A stretch of DNA of 23,975 nucleotides from Stentor coeruleus (Eukaryota; Ciliophora; Heterotrichea; Heterotrichida; Stentoridae), in contig MPUH01001109.1 of assembly GCA_001970955.1 (NCBI GenBank), positions 1-23,975 of the forward strand. The letters are read 5' to 3'. The notes under the pieces were generated by a model. It saw only the letters and a list, made by a program, of their open reading frames with translations, made no database searches and was not told the DNA's origin. Positions 8,812 through 18,397 of this stretch are shown one piece after another. The position numbers and the translations under genes were made by a program. Within the stretch, counting starts at the first letter, position 1; the number at the start of each line of letters is the position of its first letter.

Positions 8812-10974
8812 TTAATTATTTAATACTATTGTAGCCCAGGAACTATTTCCCATTCGACCTACTATAGTCGTCTCAGTCCTGCTTTTCAATGTATGATTTT
8901 CTTCAGGCTCCATAAGACTATGCACACGCTTGGGTAAAACAAGGCTTTCCCATGATTTCATGTTTTGTTCAAGCTGGTCTATGCACTTTTCTTTTATTTC
9001 TGAAGAATTCAAACATTGATTTAAGGTTTCATAGATGGGTAAGACTATGTTTTTTATAAACCCAGACTGAGATTTTGCTATGTCAGTTTTTTCTCTGTCA
9101 CAATACATTGAAATTGGAAGTCCCTGAGCTTTTTCCATATCGCCCTGCATAAAAAACTCCTCACAGACCAGGCTTGTCCATTTCTGATGAAGTTCTTGAC
9201 ATTTAGCAGCATGTCCCACATCAGAAGCTTTGGTAATAATTTTCATAATTTCATTTCTTTGATCTGCACTTGTTAAATTTATACTGGGCGAGTTAATCAT
9301 TTTAGCTTTAAGTTTTCCAATTAAATCAAAATGCTTAGCCATATCTGTAGCTAGGATCATCTCTATTATCAGAGCTCGGACTAAAACTCCCATATCTTTA
9401 GGTAAATTTGCAAGAATGTCTTGATTATCTTTTTGCATTAACTGAAATGTTGTTGCACTGTGCATCATTTCAAGCACAGATGAATCATTGTCTGTATAAA
9501 AATTACAAGTTATAGCCATAGAGTTTTTGGAGTTAATAAGAAATCTGTTTGTCACACCTGGATGGGCAACATCATGTCCGAGCATCGCAACAACTGAAGC
9601 AAAAATTTCATAGTCTTGTATAAAATTATTGAATACAGATTGTTGCATTAAAAAAATATATGAGCAAAGAACTTCAGCTGAATGCGTAGAATTATGATAA
9701 GGGTTTGGCTTGTAATTCTCTTCAAGATCTGTTAAAAAACTTTGATAAACAGTAAAATGGATACAAAATGATGTATCAAGATGAAATTTCTGGATGCAAA
9801 ACGCCCCAACTATAGCTAAAGGTTTGGTTTTAGTTATATCTTTTAGGAAAAAAATATCGAAATTCCATTCTTTGCCGATGCGTTTTAGAATGCCAGCTAG
9901 TTCTTGAAGGTCATAATTTTTTAATACTTCTATTGTTTTCCTGACCATACATTTTGTTGAAGCTTGAACTTGAGAACGTCTTGGACCTAAGCATGTTTGT
10001 TCAAGAAAAATTTTGTCATCGTCATCTAGATTTTTATCTTCAAGGTCAACGCTGTATATACTGTTTCTGTTCCCGAGCATATTAATAACTTTGCTTAGGT
10101 TATCAAAAATTTTATCTAGATATATAGAGTTTTTTGACTCTTTACGTTTGGCTAGTGGTAGGAGTTGAATTGACTCTTTTACTGCGCGGGATATCTGTTC
10201 AGCATCAGTTTTTGGAGAGAAGTCGTGATTTAGATGAGTCTCTTGGTTAAGTGCTGCATTCATAGTTATGAATTTGTTTCGTAGTTGGTATTCTTTAGTG
10301 TAAAATGTCCGGCTTTCAATTGCTAGGATGCTTATTAAGAAAAAAAACTCGATTAAAGTTTTTTGGATATTAGTGTCAGATAGTAAATTCACTGCTAAAA
10401 ATGTAATTGAAATAATAAAGTTGATTGTTACGTATATCAAAAAAGTTGAAAAAACTGCGAACTTTGATGAGTAAATCAATGGTAGCAATCCAAGCACACA
10501 TGCAAATCCGTATTCTGGCTGATCTGCGAAAACTTCATCTTTAACAAATACGTTATTAAATATCACGATTTCTGAAAACACAAAATACACCGAAATGAGA
10601 TACCAACTTTTTTTATCTGATTTGATTTCTTTAATGAAAAACAAATAATGTATGATTGCTGTTACTAAAGTAACTGATGAAAGTGATAAAGCTTGAAAAA
10701 GCATTGTCCTCAAATATGATTTTCCTTCGAAATATGATGAAATGTATGCAGAATTGTAAAGTAGGCAAACAAATATTAAGGTAACAATATACGTTATCAT
10801 AGACTCTCTATGATCTAGTCCAATTGTAGTTGCAATATCTGAAAGTATTACCTGCCTGAAATATTTTTCTTGCTTGGTGTTATTAAATTGCAGACTATAC
10901 TTTGACCGCAATGCGGGCTCCTCTAATGTTTGTCCTTTTTGTCTGACAGCTGAACTGATATCTATAACTTTCAT
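8812..10974 (-). CDS. Membrane-anchored 3',5'-cyclic nucleotide phosphodiesterase (class I PDE)
   Basis: This enzyme hydrolyses cAMP and/or cGMP to the 5'-monophosphate and so ends cyclic-nucleotide signals. The 720-aa product has about six hydrophobic segments between aa 57 and 225 (for example MITYIVTLIFVCLLY, LVTAIIHYLFFI, FLISILAIESR), then a linker, then the catalytic domain at roughly 390-690. The metal-binding HD signatures are intact: YHNSTHSAEV, MLGHDVAHPGVTN, ATDMAKHF and KASDVGHAAK. The nucleotide-clamping glutamine motif SQSGFIKNIVLPIY is also present. N-terminal multi-pass PDEs of this form are typical of alveolates. The ATG at 10972-10974 opens MKVIDISSAV, and TAA ends the frame 41 nt before H2B. 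Substrate preference cannot be read from the sequence; a PKG gene 4.7 kb away makes cGMP a reasonable guess only. Confidence 0.93.
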   Translation of the reverse strand: MKVIDISSAVRQKGQTLEEPALRSKYSLQFNNTKQEKYFRQVILSDIATTIGLDHRESMITYIVTLIFVCLLYNSAYISSYFEGKSYLRTMLFQALSLSSVTLVTAIIHYLFFIKEIKSDKKSWYLISVYFVFSEIVIFNNVFVKDEVFADQPEYGFACVLGLLPLIYSSKFAVFSTFLIYVTINFIISITFLAVNLLSDTNIQKTLIEFFFLISILAIESRTFYTKEYQLRNKFITMNAALNQETHLNHDFSPKTDAEQISRAVKESIQLLPLAKRKESKNSIYLDKIFDNLSKVINMLGNRNSIYSVDLEDKNLDDDDKIFLEQTCLGPRRSQVQASTKCMVRKTIEVLKNYDLQELAGILKRIGKEWNFDIFFLKDITKTKPLAIVGAFCIQKFHLDTSFCIHFTVYQSFLTDLEENYKPNPYHNSTHSAEVLCSYIFLMQQSVFNNFIQDYEIFASVVAMLGHDVAHPGVTNRFLINSKNSMAITCNFYTDNDSSVLEMMHSATTFQLMQKDNQDILANLPKDMGVLVRALIIEMILATDMAKHFDLIGKLKAKMINSPSINLTSADQRNEIMKIITKASDVGHAAKCQELHQKWTSLVCEEFFMQGDMEKAQGLPISMYCDREKTDIAKSQSGFIKNIVLPIYETLNQCLNSSEIKEKCIDQLEQNMKSWESLVLPKRVHSLMEPEENHTLKSRTETTIVGRMGNSSWATIVLNN

Positions 10975-12579
10975 TTTATATGGATTTTTTAAGCAAATAG
11001 CTTAAAAAATAAAGCCATTAATACCTGAAAAGTTTTTGAGATCTAATAAGATAAATAATGAAATACTTTTAAGCTATTGCATCTTCTGTATGGATATGTT
11101 TTTATGCATTTGTGTTGAAAATTTAATGCTAGACTTGAAAATTATATAGTAGAAATTTAGTTGGCAAAGCTTAAAGAATTATAAGTTGGTATTTATAAGC
11201 CCAAATAATTGGCAAAATATTAAGTTAAAGGCATTTTATAATTTTATAAGATAGTTTAAAAATTTTTGAGAAGAATTTAAGTGATTATGAGAAAGTTTAA
11301 AATAAGTTTGTAAGCGGTTTTGAGTGGATTAAGACTTTAAGTGATTAAAAATAAATTTTGAGGAATAAAACTGATTAGAATTGTACCTGCTAGCAATTAC
11401 TTTTGGGAAAAGAATATAAACAGGTGAGAAATCTATAGTTAACATAATTAATATAATAAATTAAAAGAGTTATTAAGAAAGTAATGATATAACGTAAATT
11501 TTATGCCTAAAAGTTTTAGGATATAATTAGCAAATTTTTTGAGAAATAAACTTTAAATTACAATATAAAAGTATGAATCTTTTAATTTTGTGAAAATTAA
11601 CAAAGTTTAAAACATAAAGAAAATTGTATAAGCATAATATAAATGTCAGAGTTCAAGATAAAACTTTATAACTACAAATTATTAGTATTTGTTAGGAATT
11701 ATCGTTTGACTATTGTCCAGCCCATCCTAATTTTATCTTTTATAGTATATTTTCGTGGTGAAGTATTTTATTTCTCTGTCGATCTTTATTGTTTCTTGTT
11801 TTTCATGTTTTTCTCTAAGTGTTTATTCAATCTTTTCATTCCATAAAACAATATATACTTATACTAATATAAAAGTTTTGGTTATTCCATTCGTATGCTA
11901 TTTGAGAACTAAAATTGCAAAACTAAAACCATGCAAATTAGATAATATAAAACCATGCTAAATGTAGTGATTAGTTTTAATTTTGCTACCACTTCTCTCG
12001 AAATATTCTCAGTTTATTTGTTTCCGTTTTATAAATGGGGTCTGTCTTATTAATATTAGATGCTTAGAAAAGTCAATTACCTTTGATAAGATAGTCATTG
12101 GATCAAGCATAATCTTATTGTTCAGACCTTGTAAGTGCTCTTGTGAACACTTTATGGTCACTGAATCAATTACAGATTATCATTAGCCTTAAGAATATAG
12201 ATTAAATATAAGTAGATTATTTTAATGGAATAATGCAATACTACGCAACTTCTTACAGACAAGCAAGGTGATGAAAATTATAAATTGACTACACCAAGAG
12301 GCTACAATTCACATTCATTTATGATTTAGTTACCCAAGGGTGTGCTAGGGAAAGTTCAAGTATAAACACGAATGCGGTTAATTTGTGTTATTATTATTTC
12401 AGATGCTTAAAAAGTATCATAAAATAGTTTAATTAGGCTTAATATTTATTAAATTTAACTGATATTATATTAAGCATAATGACTTATAACAAAACCTGCA
12501 ACTATATTGAGATCCCGCAATCATTCAGACTTTTCATGTTTTTATTAATCAAAAAATATTAATATTTTGGATATTATTC
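10975..12579. other. 1.6-kb intergenic region upstream of the PDE gene
   Basis: Most of this is extremely AT-rich. A less AT-rich island at about 12040-12400 holds a short frame running to a TAG at 12184-12186 (endpoint FRPCKCSCEHF...DYH) that lacks an ATG at its head. I cannot recognise a gene in it; it may be a relic or a non-coding RNA. The small frames at 11643-11846 and 11755-11961 are low-complexity and not called. Confidence 0.5.
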
Positions 12580-13935
12580 CTACAGCTCAGTAATAAAAGG
12601 TGACTTTTGGAAATTCCTTATCTTCTGTTTAATAGCATTATGAAGCATCTCAAATAGCGCATTAAGCTTGGTATTTTTTATTTTTCCATTATTCGAAACC
12701 ATATTCAAGCGCTTCGAAACCCATTCTTTAACTTGTTCTCGTATAACTTTTGCTTTTTTCAGGCGATCTTTGGCTAAGCTAATTTTCCCATTTGCTTGGC
12801 GGACTTGTTCCTTAAGTTTTATTATATTCGCATCAACAGTTGACTTTTGAGTTAAAAGCAGATCATCAATTTTCCCTTCTGTTTCATCATTTTTTCTTAA
12901 AAATGTCAAACATTTGTCTTTGTTTTTATTTAAAGTACCCATCAGCTCGACAAATCTCTCTTCTTTAGTCAAAAATCTTGTAAGAATTTCATTTATATCG
13001 TCAAGTAATGTTGCACCTTTAATACGCTGGAAAGCATGTTCAATAGAAGCATACCTAGTTTTCTCATATCTAAGTTTGTATTCTAAAAATTTAGCCCAAA
13101 GAATACTAACTAAGACTGCTTCACGCATGTTGTTATTACGAAGATCTCGCTCTTCGTTAGCTGCTGTTTCTGCGATTTCTTCATATTTTTTTAGACGCGT
13201 TTTTCTTAACTCATGGATTTTCTCACGGGCTTCGATGTCTTCTTTTAGAAGATTAATATCTTGTGTCCGATCTTTAATATCCAAAACAACAGTTTTCTGC
13301 ATCTGCTTATATGCCGTAACTTTCGTAAACTTATTCTCCAAGGTTTTAATTTTCTTTCTATGCATACTTTCCAGCAAAAAATCTCTCAACCTAATTTGAT
13401 CCTGTAAATACTGATTCTTAACTTCTAAATGCATAAGGGTTTGTCTAAATCTTTCCCTCATATGTTTATACATCGCATTATTATTATGCTCATCTCTGAT
13501 CTTCGCCAGCATTGCATTCTCTTCTTTCTCTAATTCTTCAATCCTTTTTTTCAAATGTTCCAAGTCATTTTCTCCTACAGTTTTCAAAGCATTAACTCTA
13601 ATGGCTTCAGATTTTAGCACAGCCAATGTGTGGTCATAAGAATTGAATCTTTGATACATTGTATTAAAGGTTTTTTTTAAGAGTTTGACTTGAGTTGATG
13701 CTTCTTTTTTTTCGAATTCTGAACGAGGTTCTCGGACACTCATAAATTTTGGAGGGTTTCTTTGGTAATCTGGAGGATGGAGAAGCGCACGAATTTTTTG
13801 CTTGTATAAAGGATATGGGGTATATAATTTTTGGGCTGAAGTGTTTAAAATTTCGTTAGGCGTTGCGCTGCGGGTGTCAGTTTGGCGACTTTTCAATGAT
13901 ATTTCTCCGAATGATGAGGATGTTTGATGCCTCAT
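12580..13935 (-). CDS. Coiled-coil protein resembling outer dynein arm docking complex subunits (ODAD1/ODAD3-like)
   Basis: This is a 451-aa, charge-rich protein that is predicted coiled coil from about aa 75 to 430, after a Ser/Thr/Pro-rich head (SPLIT by motifs such as YTPYPLYKQKIRALLHPP). The segment around aa 300-340, with AFQRIKGATLLDDINEILTR then FLTKEERFVELMGTLNKNKD, resembles the conserved block of the CCDC114/CCDC63/CCDC151 family, which anchors outer dynein arms to ciliary doublet microtubules. If that is right, it acts in the axoneme and implies a ciliated organism. The ATG at 13933-13935 starts MRHQTSSSFG and the stop is TAG. It is divergent from PKG across 1.75 kb. Coiled coils give weak homology signals, so the exact subunit, and even the family, is not certain; a general centriolar or axonemal coiled-coil protein is the alternative. 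Confidence 0.6.
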   Translation of the reverse strand: MRHQTSSSFGEISLKSRQTDTRSATPNEILNTSAQKLYTPYPLYKQKIRALLHPPDYQRNPPKFMSVREPRSEFEKKEASTQVKLLKKTFNTMYQRFNSYDHTLAVLKSEAIRVNALKTVGENDLEHLKKRIEELEKEENAMLAKIRDEHNNNAMYKHMRERFRQTLMHLEVKNQYLQDQIRLRDFLLESMHRKKIKTLENKFTKVTAYKQMQKTVVLDIKDRTQDINLLKEDIEAREKIHELRKTRLKKYEEIAETAANEERDLRNNNMREAVLVSILWAKFLEYKLRYEKTRYASIEHAFQRIKGATLLDDINEILTRFLTKEERFVELMGTLNKNKDKCLTFLRKNDETEGKIDDLLLTQKSTVDANIIKLKEQVRQANGKISLAKDRLKKAKVIREQVKEWVSKRLNMVSNNGKIKNTKLNALFEMLHNAIKQKIRNFQKSPFITEL

Positions 13936-15689
13936 TAGTTTGTTTATTATTTAAATGTCCTTCGAAATTTGTTTGTCAGAGCATATATGAAAATATTGGG
14001 ATTGGTATATTAAATATGAGTAAAAGGAAGTTAATCTGTTGTCTTAGTCTTAGGCAAATCAATAAAGTTCAAATATATTGGTAATTAAAATTTCCTAATA
14101 TGATATTAAGAACTTTGTATAGTGCAAATATTCTTAAATTTTATGCTTGATGGAAANAGAACTTTGTATAGTGCAAATATTCTTAAATTTTATGCTTGAT
14201 GGAAAAGAAGTTTTTGCTGAAGTTTTAATAAGAAAAAATCTTAAGTTTTTATTAATAAATAGTTTAGCATGCGTAGTTTTAAAAAATTACCTGGCTTTTC
14301 TTGAAAAAAAAATATTTTACGGCATATTACCTTGATTTTGACAAAGTATATAATTGTAGCATGTAAGGAAACTCTTTTAGTGATACCTTCATTGCATGTA
14401 GACTATCTGACTAATGCAATTTTCTATTACTAGAGATTAAGAGAGAGAAATAATCTTAAGGACTTATGCAGTAATATTTATTTATTAATCAAAGCTTTGC
14501 AAAAAGATTAGGTAATGCTAATTTTATATAACTTATATTTTATCAACAATTTTGTTTGCAAGATTTAAGAATATTGATAAACAGACAGCTGAAAGAAAAT
14601 ATAAAATTATGAATATGGTAAGGATTTTCAATTTTAAAAGTTTAAGCTTATTTCTGTCTTTGTAGAAATGCCACATTTTTAACATTTTTTAAATATTCTG
14701 TCTAGAGTGCTGAAAATGATAGGGTATTTTTTTAGATATTAAAGACTTAATTTCTGTGTCATGACAAGAGCAGCTTTATAGATAGTAAAGGCGATATAAA
14801 TAAGTAAATGATATTCTAAATATTTCATTATTTTAGTGCATCAAACTATTTTATAATCTCATTTATTCAAAGTATAAGATGTCTTACAGAAATTTATCCT
14901 ATGCAGATTAAAGCATCTAATAATATTATTATAATAACTAAAAGATCAAAGTTCAAAACCTTTTTAGATTAATAAAGATATATTGGTGTTAAGAAGCATG
15001 CATTGAGATTATTTGAATTTATTGAGAAGCTGTGAGGATTACAAAAAAATATAATAATCCTCAGATTTTTGTAGAGACTGTTAGGTATAGAGGGAAACTA
15101 ATGAATCTATCATTTTTATTTAAAGTTTAAATTTTGTTTAACAAAAATATTAACAAAATAATGTTTTTTTGTCTGTTAATGGTAGTTATTTGCGAAGGCT
15201 AAAAATATTCATATAAGTGTAGCCTAATAATATTAAATCATTATTTAATCTAATAAAATATAATTTTCGGATTTTAGCATCTAAGTTTATCTGTAAACCT
15301 TTATTGTTTCTGATTTGCTTTCACAATGAAATGATTAAAGATCCATGTTTTGTATCTGTAATTTTAAATTTTTTTTCATATATTTGAATCAATATAAAAA
15401 TTCTTCTGACTTCAACAAATAATCATCAACTTCTATTATGCACACGCTTCAATTTATTCTAATTCGTTTTTCTTATAAAATCTGATAATGACTATACCTT
15501 TTCACTACACTAGCCAAACTTATTTTTAAAATGCTCCATCCTTTTTGCCAAACATTTTATTTAATAATAAATTCCTTCAGACTCAAATTCTTCTCTTAAA
15601 AACTAAAAAAAATCTCTAACCATTAATGCACTCTTAAGAATTATAGTCAAACATCATCCTGAATATATTTCAAAATAATTTATAGTATT
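13936..15689. other. 1.75-kb divergent intergenic region between the coiled-coil gene and PKG
   Basis: This is AT-rich sequence with one N gap and its 48-nt duplicate. A 62-codon frame across the N (14147-14335) and a 73-codon frame at 13863-14084 look spurious. No tRNA, repeat family or clear promoter motif is visible. Confidence 0.6.
14109..14205. repeat. 48-nt exact tandem duplication around N at 14157
   Basis: Positions 14109-14156 and 14158-14205 are identical and separated by one N, in non-coding DNA. The pattern is the same as the other N-marked duplicates and is best read as an unmerged contig overlap. Confidence 0.93.
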
Positions 15690-18362
15690 ATGGGTTCATG
15701 TGTAAATAAGTCAGAAGACAAGAATGTTATTATATGTGAGACACACATAGCAACGTCAAGGAATAAAGCATTAGATGAGACTTCATCTCGAACAAATCGC
15801 AAAATTCTCAAACAAAAAGCTGCTGTTATTGATTCACGCTTAGCTGTAGAATCTTGTGTCGAAGCAGCTACAGCGCAGAAACTAGATATCCCGAAAACTT
15901 CTAAAGAAATTGAAATTATCCGGCATTCACTTGCTAAGCACTTTTTGTTTCGTAATCTACAAGACAACCATGCAAACATAATTATAAATCACATGCAGCT
16001 ATACAATCTTAAAAGTGCCGAAATGGTTTTTAAGCAAGGTCATCGCGGAAATAATTTTTATGTTGTATCAAAAGGAAAGCTTGAAATCATAGTCAATTCA
16101 AAAAGAGTCAAAATTTTGGTAAGCGGAGATAGTTTTGGAGAGATGGCCTTACTGTATGATACACCTCGTACAGCTACGGTTTCAACAATATCTGATTGTA
16201 ATCTTTGGTGTTTAGATAGGAAAACATTTCGATCCACACTTGAAGCATTAGAATTAGTTAATTACGAAGAAAATAAACAATTCATTGACAGTGTTTCTGT
16301 ATTTCAAGCTTTGACTTTTTCACAAAAGGAGACTTTAGTACATTCTTTGACAACACAAATCTTCAATCCAGGTGTTGTGATTGTCAATGAAGGGGACCCA
16401 GGAGACCTACTTTATATAATTAAAGAAGGTAATGCTTTAGTAACAAAAGGCGGTCAGGAAGTTAGAAGAATAGGCAAAGGTTTTTATTTCGGAGAACAAG
16501 CTTTACTATATGCCTCTCTTAGAACCGCTACAGTTACAGCAATAGATTGTGTTAAATGTGTAGCGATATCAGGCAAAGAACTAAATGACTTACTTGGAAA
16601 CAAGCTACAGGATATTATTTATGAAAATTCAGTGAGGATTGCTATTGAAAAAAGCTCTGTACTACAAAAACTTACAAAAGGACAAGCTGAAAGTATCGTT
16701 AAAGCCTCGAAAATAAAAACATTCGCTGATGGGGAAACTGTTATTCCTTCAGGAACACCTTTGAGCAATAATATTACAATAGTAGTCAAAGGAGGTTTGA
16801 GTAAAAACAGGAATAAAACTCTTGTAGGAAAAGTTTTTGATGCAATTAATGCAGAAAATGTTATAAAAAATACACAAGGGAACTTAGAAGAAAATTTTAT
16901 GGCTGTAGGGGAAACAACTGTAGCTACTATAAGTAGAGAAGAGTTTGAGAATAAGCTCGGAGGAAATTTTGAGGATATTACTTATAATAATGATGCGTTT
17001 AAGGTTCTTAAAAGAATACAAATACTAAGAGGACTTGGGCCTACTGCTATAAATGCTATTATGGGGTGCTTAAAAATTAGTGAATATCCAGATGGGGCAA
17101 TGGTAGTGGAACAAAATGATCCTGGTGAAGCATTTTTTATAGTGAAAAGTGGAAAAGCTGAGGTGCTTAAGGATGGACATAATGTTCGGATGATTACTAA
17201 GCATGATTATTTTGGTGAGAGAAGCTTATTGTTTAATAACTTCAGGTCAGCAACAGTTAAAGCTAAAGAGCATCTAGTGTGTTGGGTTATATTAAAATCA
17301 CAGTTTACAGAGTTTTTAGAAGAAGGTATAAGAAAGCAGCTTTTAGCTCGAATTGAGCTGCAGGATGATACCGTTAGTGTTGACGATCTAGTCATAATAA
17401 AAAAACTTGGTAGTGGGATGTTTGGAAATGTATTCCTTACAGTTCACAAGGACAAAAAAATTTTATATGCCTTAAAAACAGTTGACCGACAGAAAATTGA
17501 AGTTTTTGATATCCAAGAAAGCCTTGTTCTCGAAAGGAAAATTCTTCTAGAGCTAGACCATATTTTCATATTGAAACTCGTTAGAACCTTCAAAGATCAG
17601 TTTAGAGTCTACTTTCTCCTAGAATACATACGAGGAATGGATTTGTTTGATGTTATTAGAGAGATAAGTTTACTTACAGACCAAGATTGCAGGTTCTTTG
17701 CTGCTTGTCTTATAGCAATTCTTGAGCATTTGCATGAAAGAGAAATAATTTATCGAGATTTAAAGCCAGAAAACATAGTTGTAGACGATGAAGGCTACCC
17801 AAAACTCATAGATTTTGGAACTGCAAAAATCATAAAAGGACTCACTTTTACTATAGTTGGGACTCCACATTATATGGCCCCAGAAGTTTTAGCAGGCCAT
17901 GGGTATTCACTTTCAGCTGATTATTGGAGTGTTGGAATTATATGTTATGAACTTTTGTATGGAAGAGTACCTTTTGGGGATGAGGAATCTGACCCTTATG
18001 CTATTTATCAGAAAATACAAGAGCATAAATTAGAGTTTCCTCGGTGGAGTGATAAAAAGAACAAATCAAGAGATTTTATTAGTCAAATGCTTAATTCTAA
18101 CCCTGCGAAAAGGCTTGGAGGCAGTTTTGAAAATATTAAGCAACATCCTTGGTTTTTTGGATTAGACTGGGATAAACTACTTAGTAAACAAATTAAACCC
18201 CCTTATGTGCCGAAATTGGATGAGAAACTGGATATTGATTGTGTGATTAAACATCCCAAGAACTTTTATGAAGTTATTGCTAAGGCTGAGGCTAAAGCTG
18301 AAATTGCTTTGACTAATAAACAATCTGCGAGGGTATTAGCTGATTGGGACTCTGAATTCTAA
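15690..18362 (+). CDS. PKG: cGMP-dependent protein kinase (PKG), four cNMP-binding modules plus AGC kinase
   Basis: This serine/threonine kinase is activated by cGMP. The 890-aa product has the alveolate PKG order: three functional-looking cyclic-nucleotide sites, one degenerate, then the kinase. Phosphate-binding cassettes are FGEMALLYDTPRTATV (A), FGEQALLYASLRTATV (B) and FGERSLLFNNFRSATV (D). Thr or Ser after the key Arg, where PKA has Ala, favours cGMP. The third module (about aa 310-440) has lost its cassette, as in apicomplexan PKG. The kinase domain (about 565-830) has GSGMFGNV, the YALK lysine, YRDLKPEN, DFG and GTPHYMAPE, with an activation-loop Thr (TFTIVGT), and ends in the AGC tail WDSEF. 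The gatekeeper is Leu644 (YFLLEY). The N-terminus MGSCVNK, with Gly2 and Cys4, suggests myristoylation and palmitoylation, hence membrane location. The stop lies 35 nt before the next gene's ATG. Confidence 0.97.
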   Translation: MGSCVNKSEDKNVIICETHIATSRNKALDETSSRTNRKILKQKAAVIDSRLAVESCVEAATAQKLDIPKTSKEIEIIRHSLAKHFLFRNLQDNHANIIINHMQLYNLKSAEMVFKQGHRGNNFYVVSKGKLEIIVNSKRVKILVSGDSFGEMALLYDTPRTATVSTISDCNLWCLDRKTFRSTLEALELVNYEENKQFIDSVSVFQALTFSQKETLVHSLTTQIFNPGVVIVNEGDPGDLLYIIKEGNALVTKGGQEVRRIGKGFYFGEQALLYASLRTATVTAIDCVKCVAISGKELNDLLGNKLQDIIYENSVRIAIEKSSVLQKLTKGQAESIVKASKIKTFADGETVIPSGTPLSNNITIVVKGGLSKNRNKTLVGKVFDAINAENVIKNTQGNLEENFMAVGETTVATISREEFENKLGGNFEDITYNNDAFKVLKRIQILRGLGPTAINAIMGCLKISEYPDGAMVVEQNDPGEAFFIVKSGKAEVLKDGHNVRMITKHDYFGERSLLFNNFRSATVKAKEHLVCWVILKSQFTEFLEEGIRKQLLARIELQDDTVSVDDLVIIKKLGSGMFGNVFLTVHKDKKILYALKTVDRQKIEVFDIQESLVLERKILLELDHIFILKLVRTFKDQFRVYFLLEYIRGMDLFDVIREISLLTDQDCRFFAACLIAILEHLHEREIIYRDLKPENIVVDDEGYPKLIDFGTAKIIKGLTFTIVGTPHYMAPEVLAGHGYSLSADYWSVGIICYELLYGRVPFGDEESDPYAIYQKIQEHKLEFPRWSDKKNKSRDFISQMLNSNPAKRLGGSFENIKQHPWFFGLDWDKLLSKQIKPPYVPKLDEKLDIDCVIKHPKNFYEVIAKAEAKAEIALTNKQSARVLADWDSEF

Positions 18363-18397
18363 TTTTGTAAGGGTAAATAATATGATAAATAAATATT

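Noticed and set aside
11643..11961. Small hydrophobic plus-strand frames upstream of the PDE gene
   Set aside because: Phe/Ile-rich readings of AT-rich DNA without homology; one of them has no ATG.
12914..13399. 161-codon plus-strand frame
   Set aside because: Fully antisense to the coiled-coil gene, whose heptad-rich protein is the credible product; Ser/Leu-rich content is typical of the antisense of Lys/Glu coiled coils.
14941..14980. tRNA T-loop-like gttcaaaacc
   Set aside because: Pyrimidine position is wrong and no acceptor, D-arm or anticodon arm can be folded around it.
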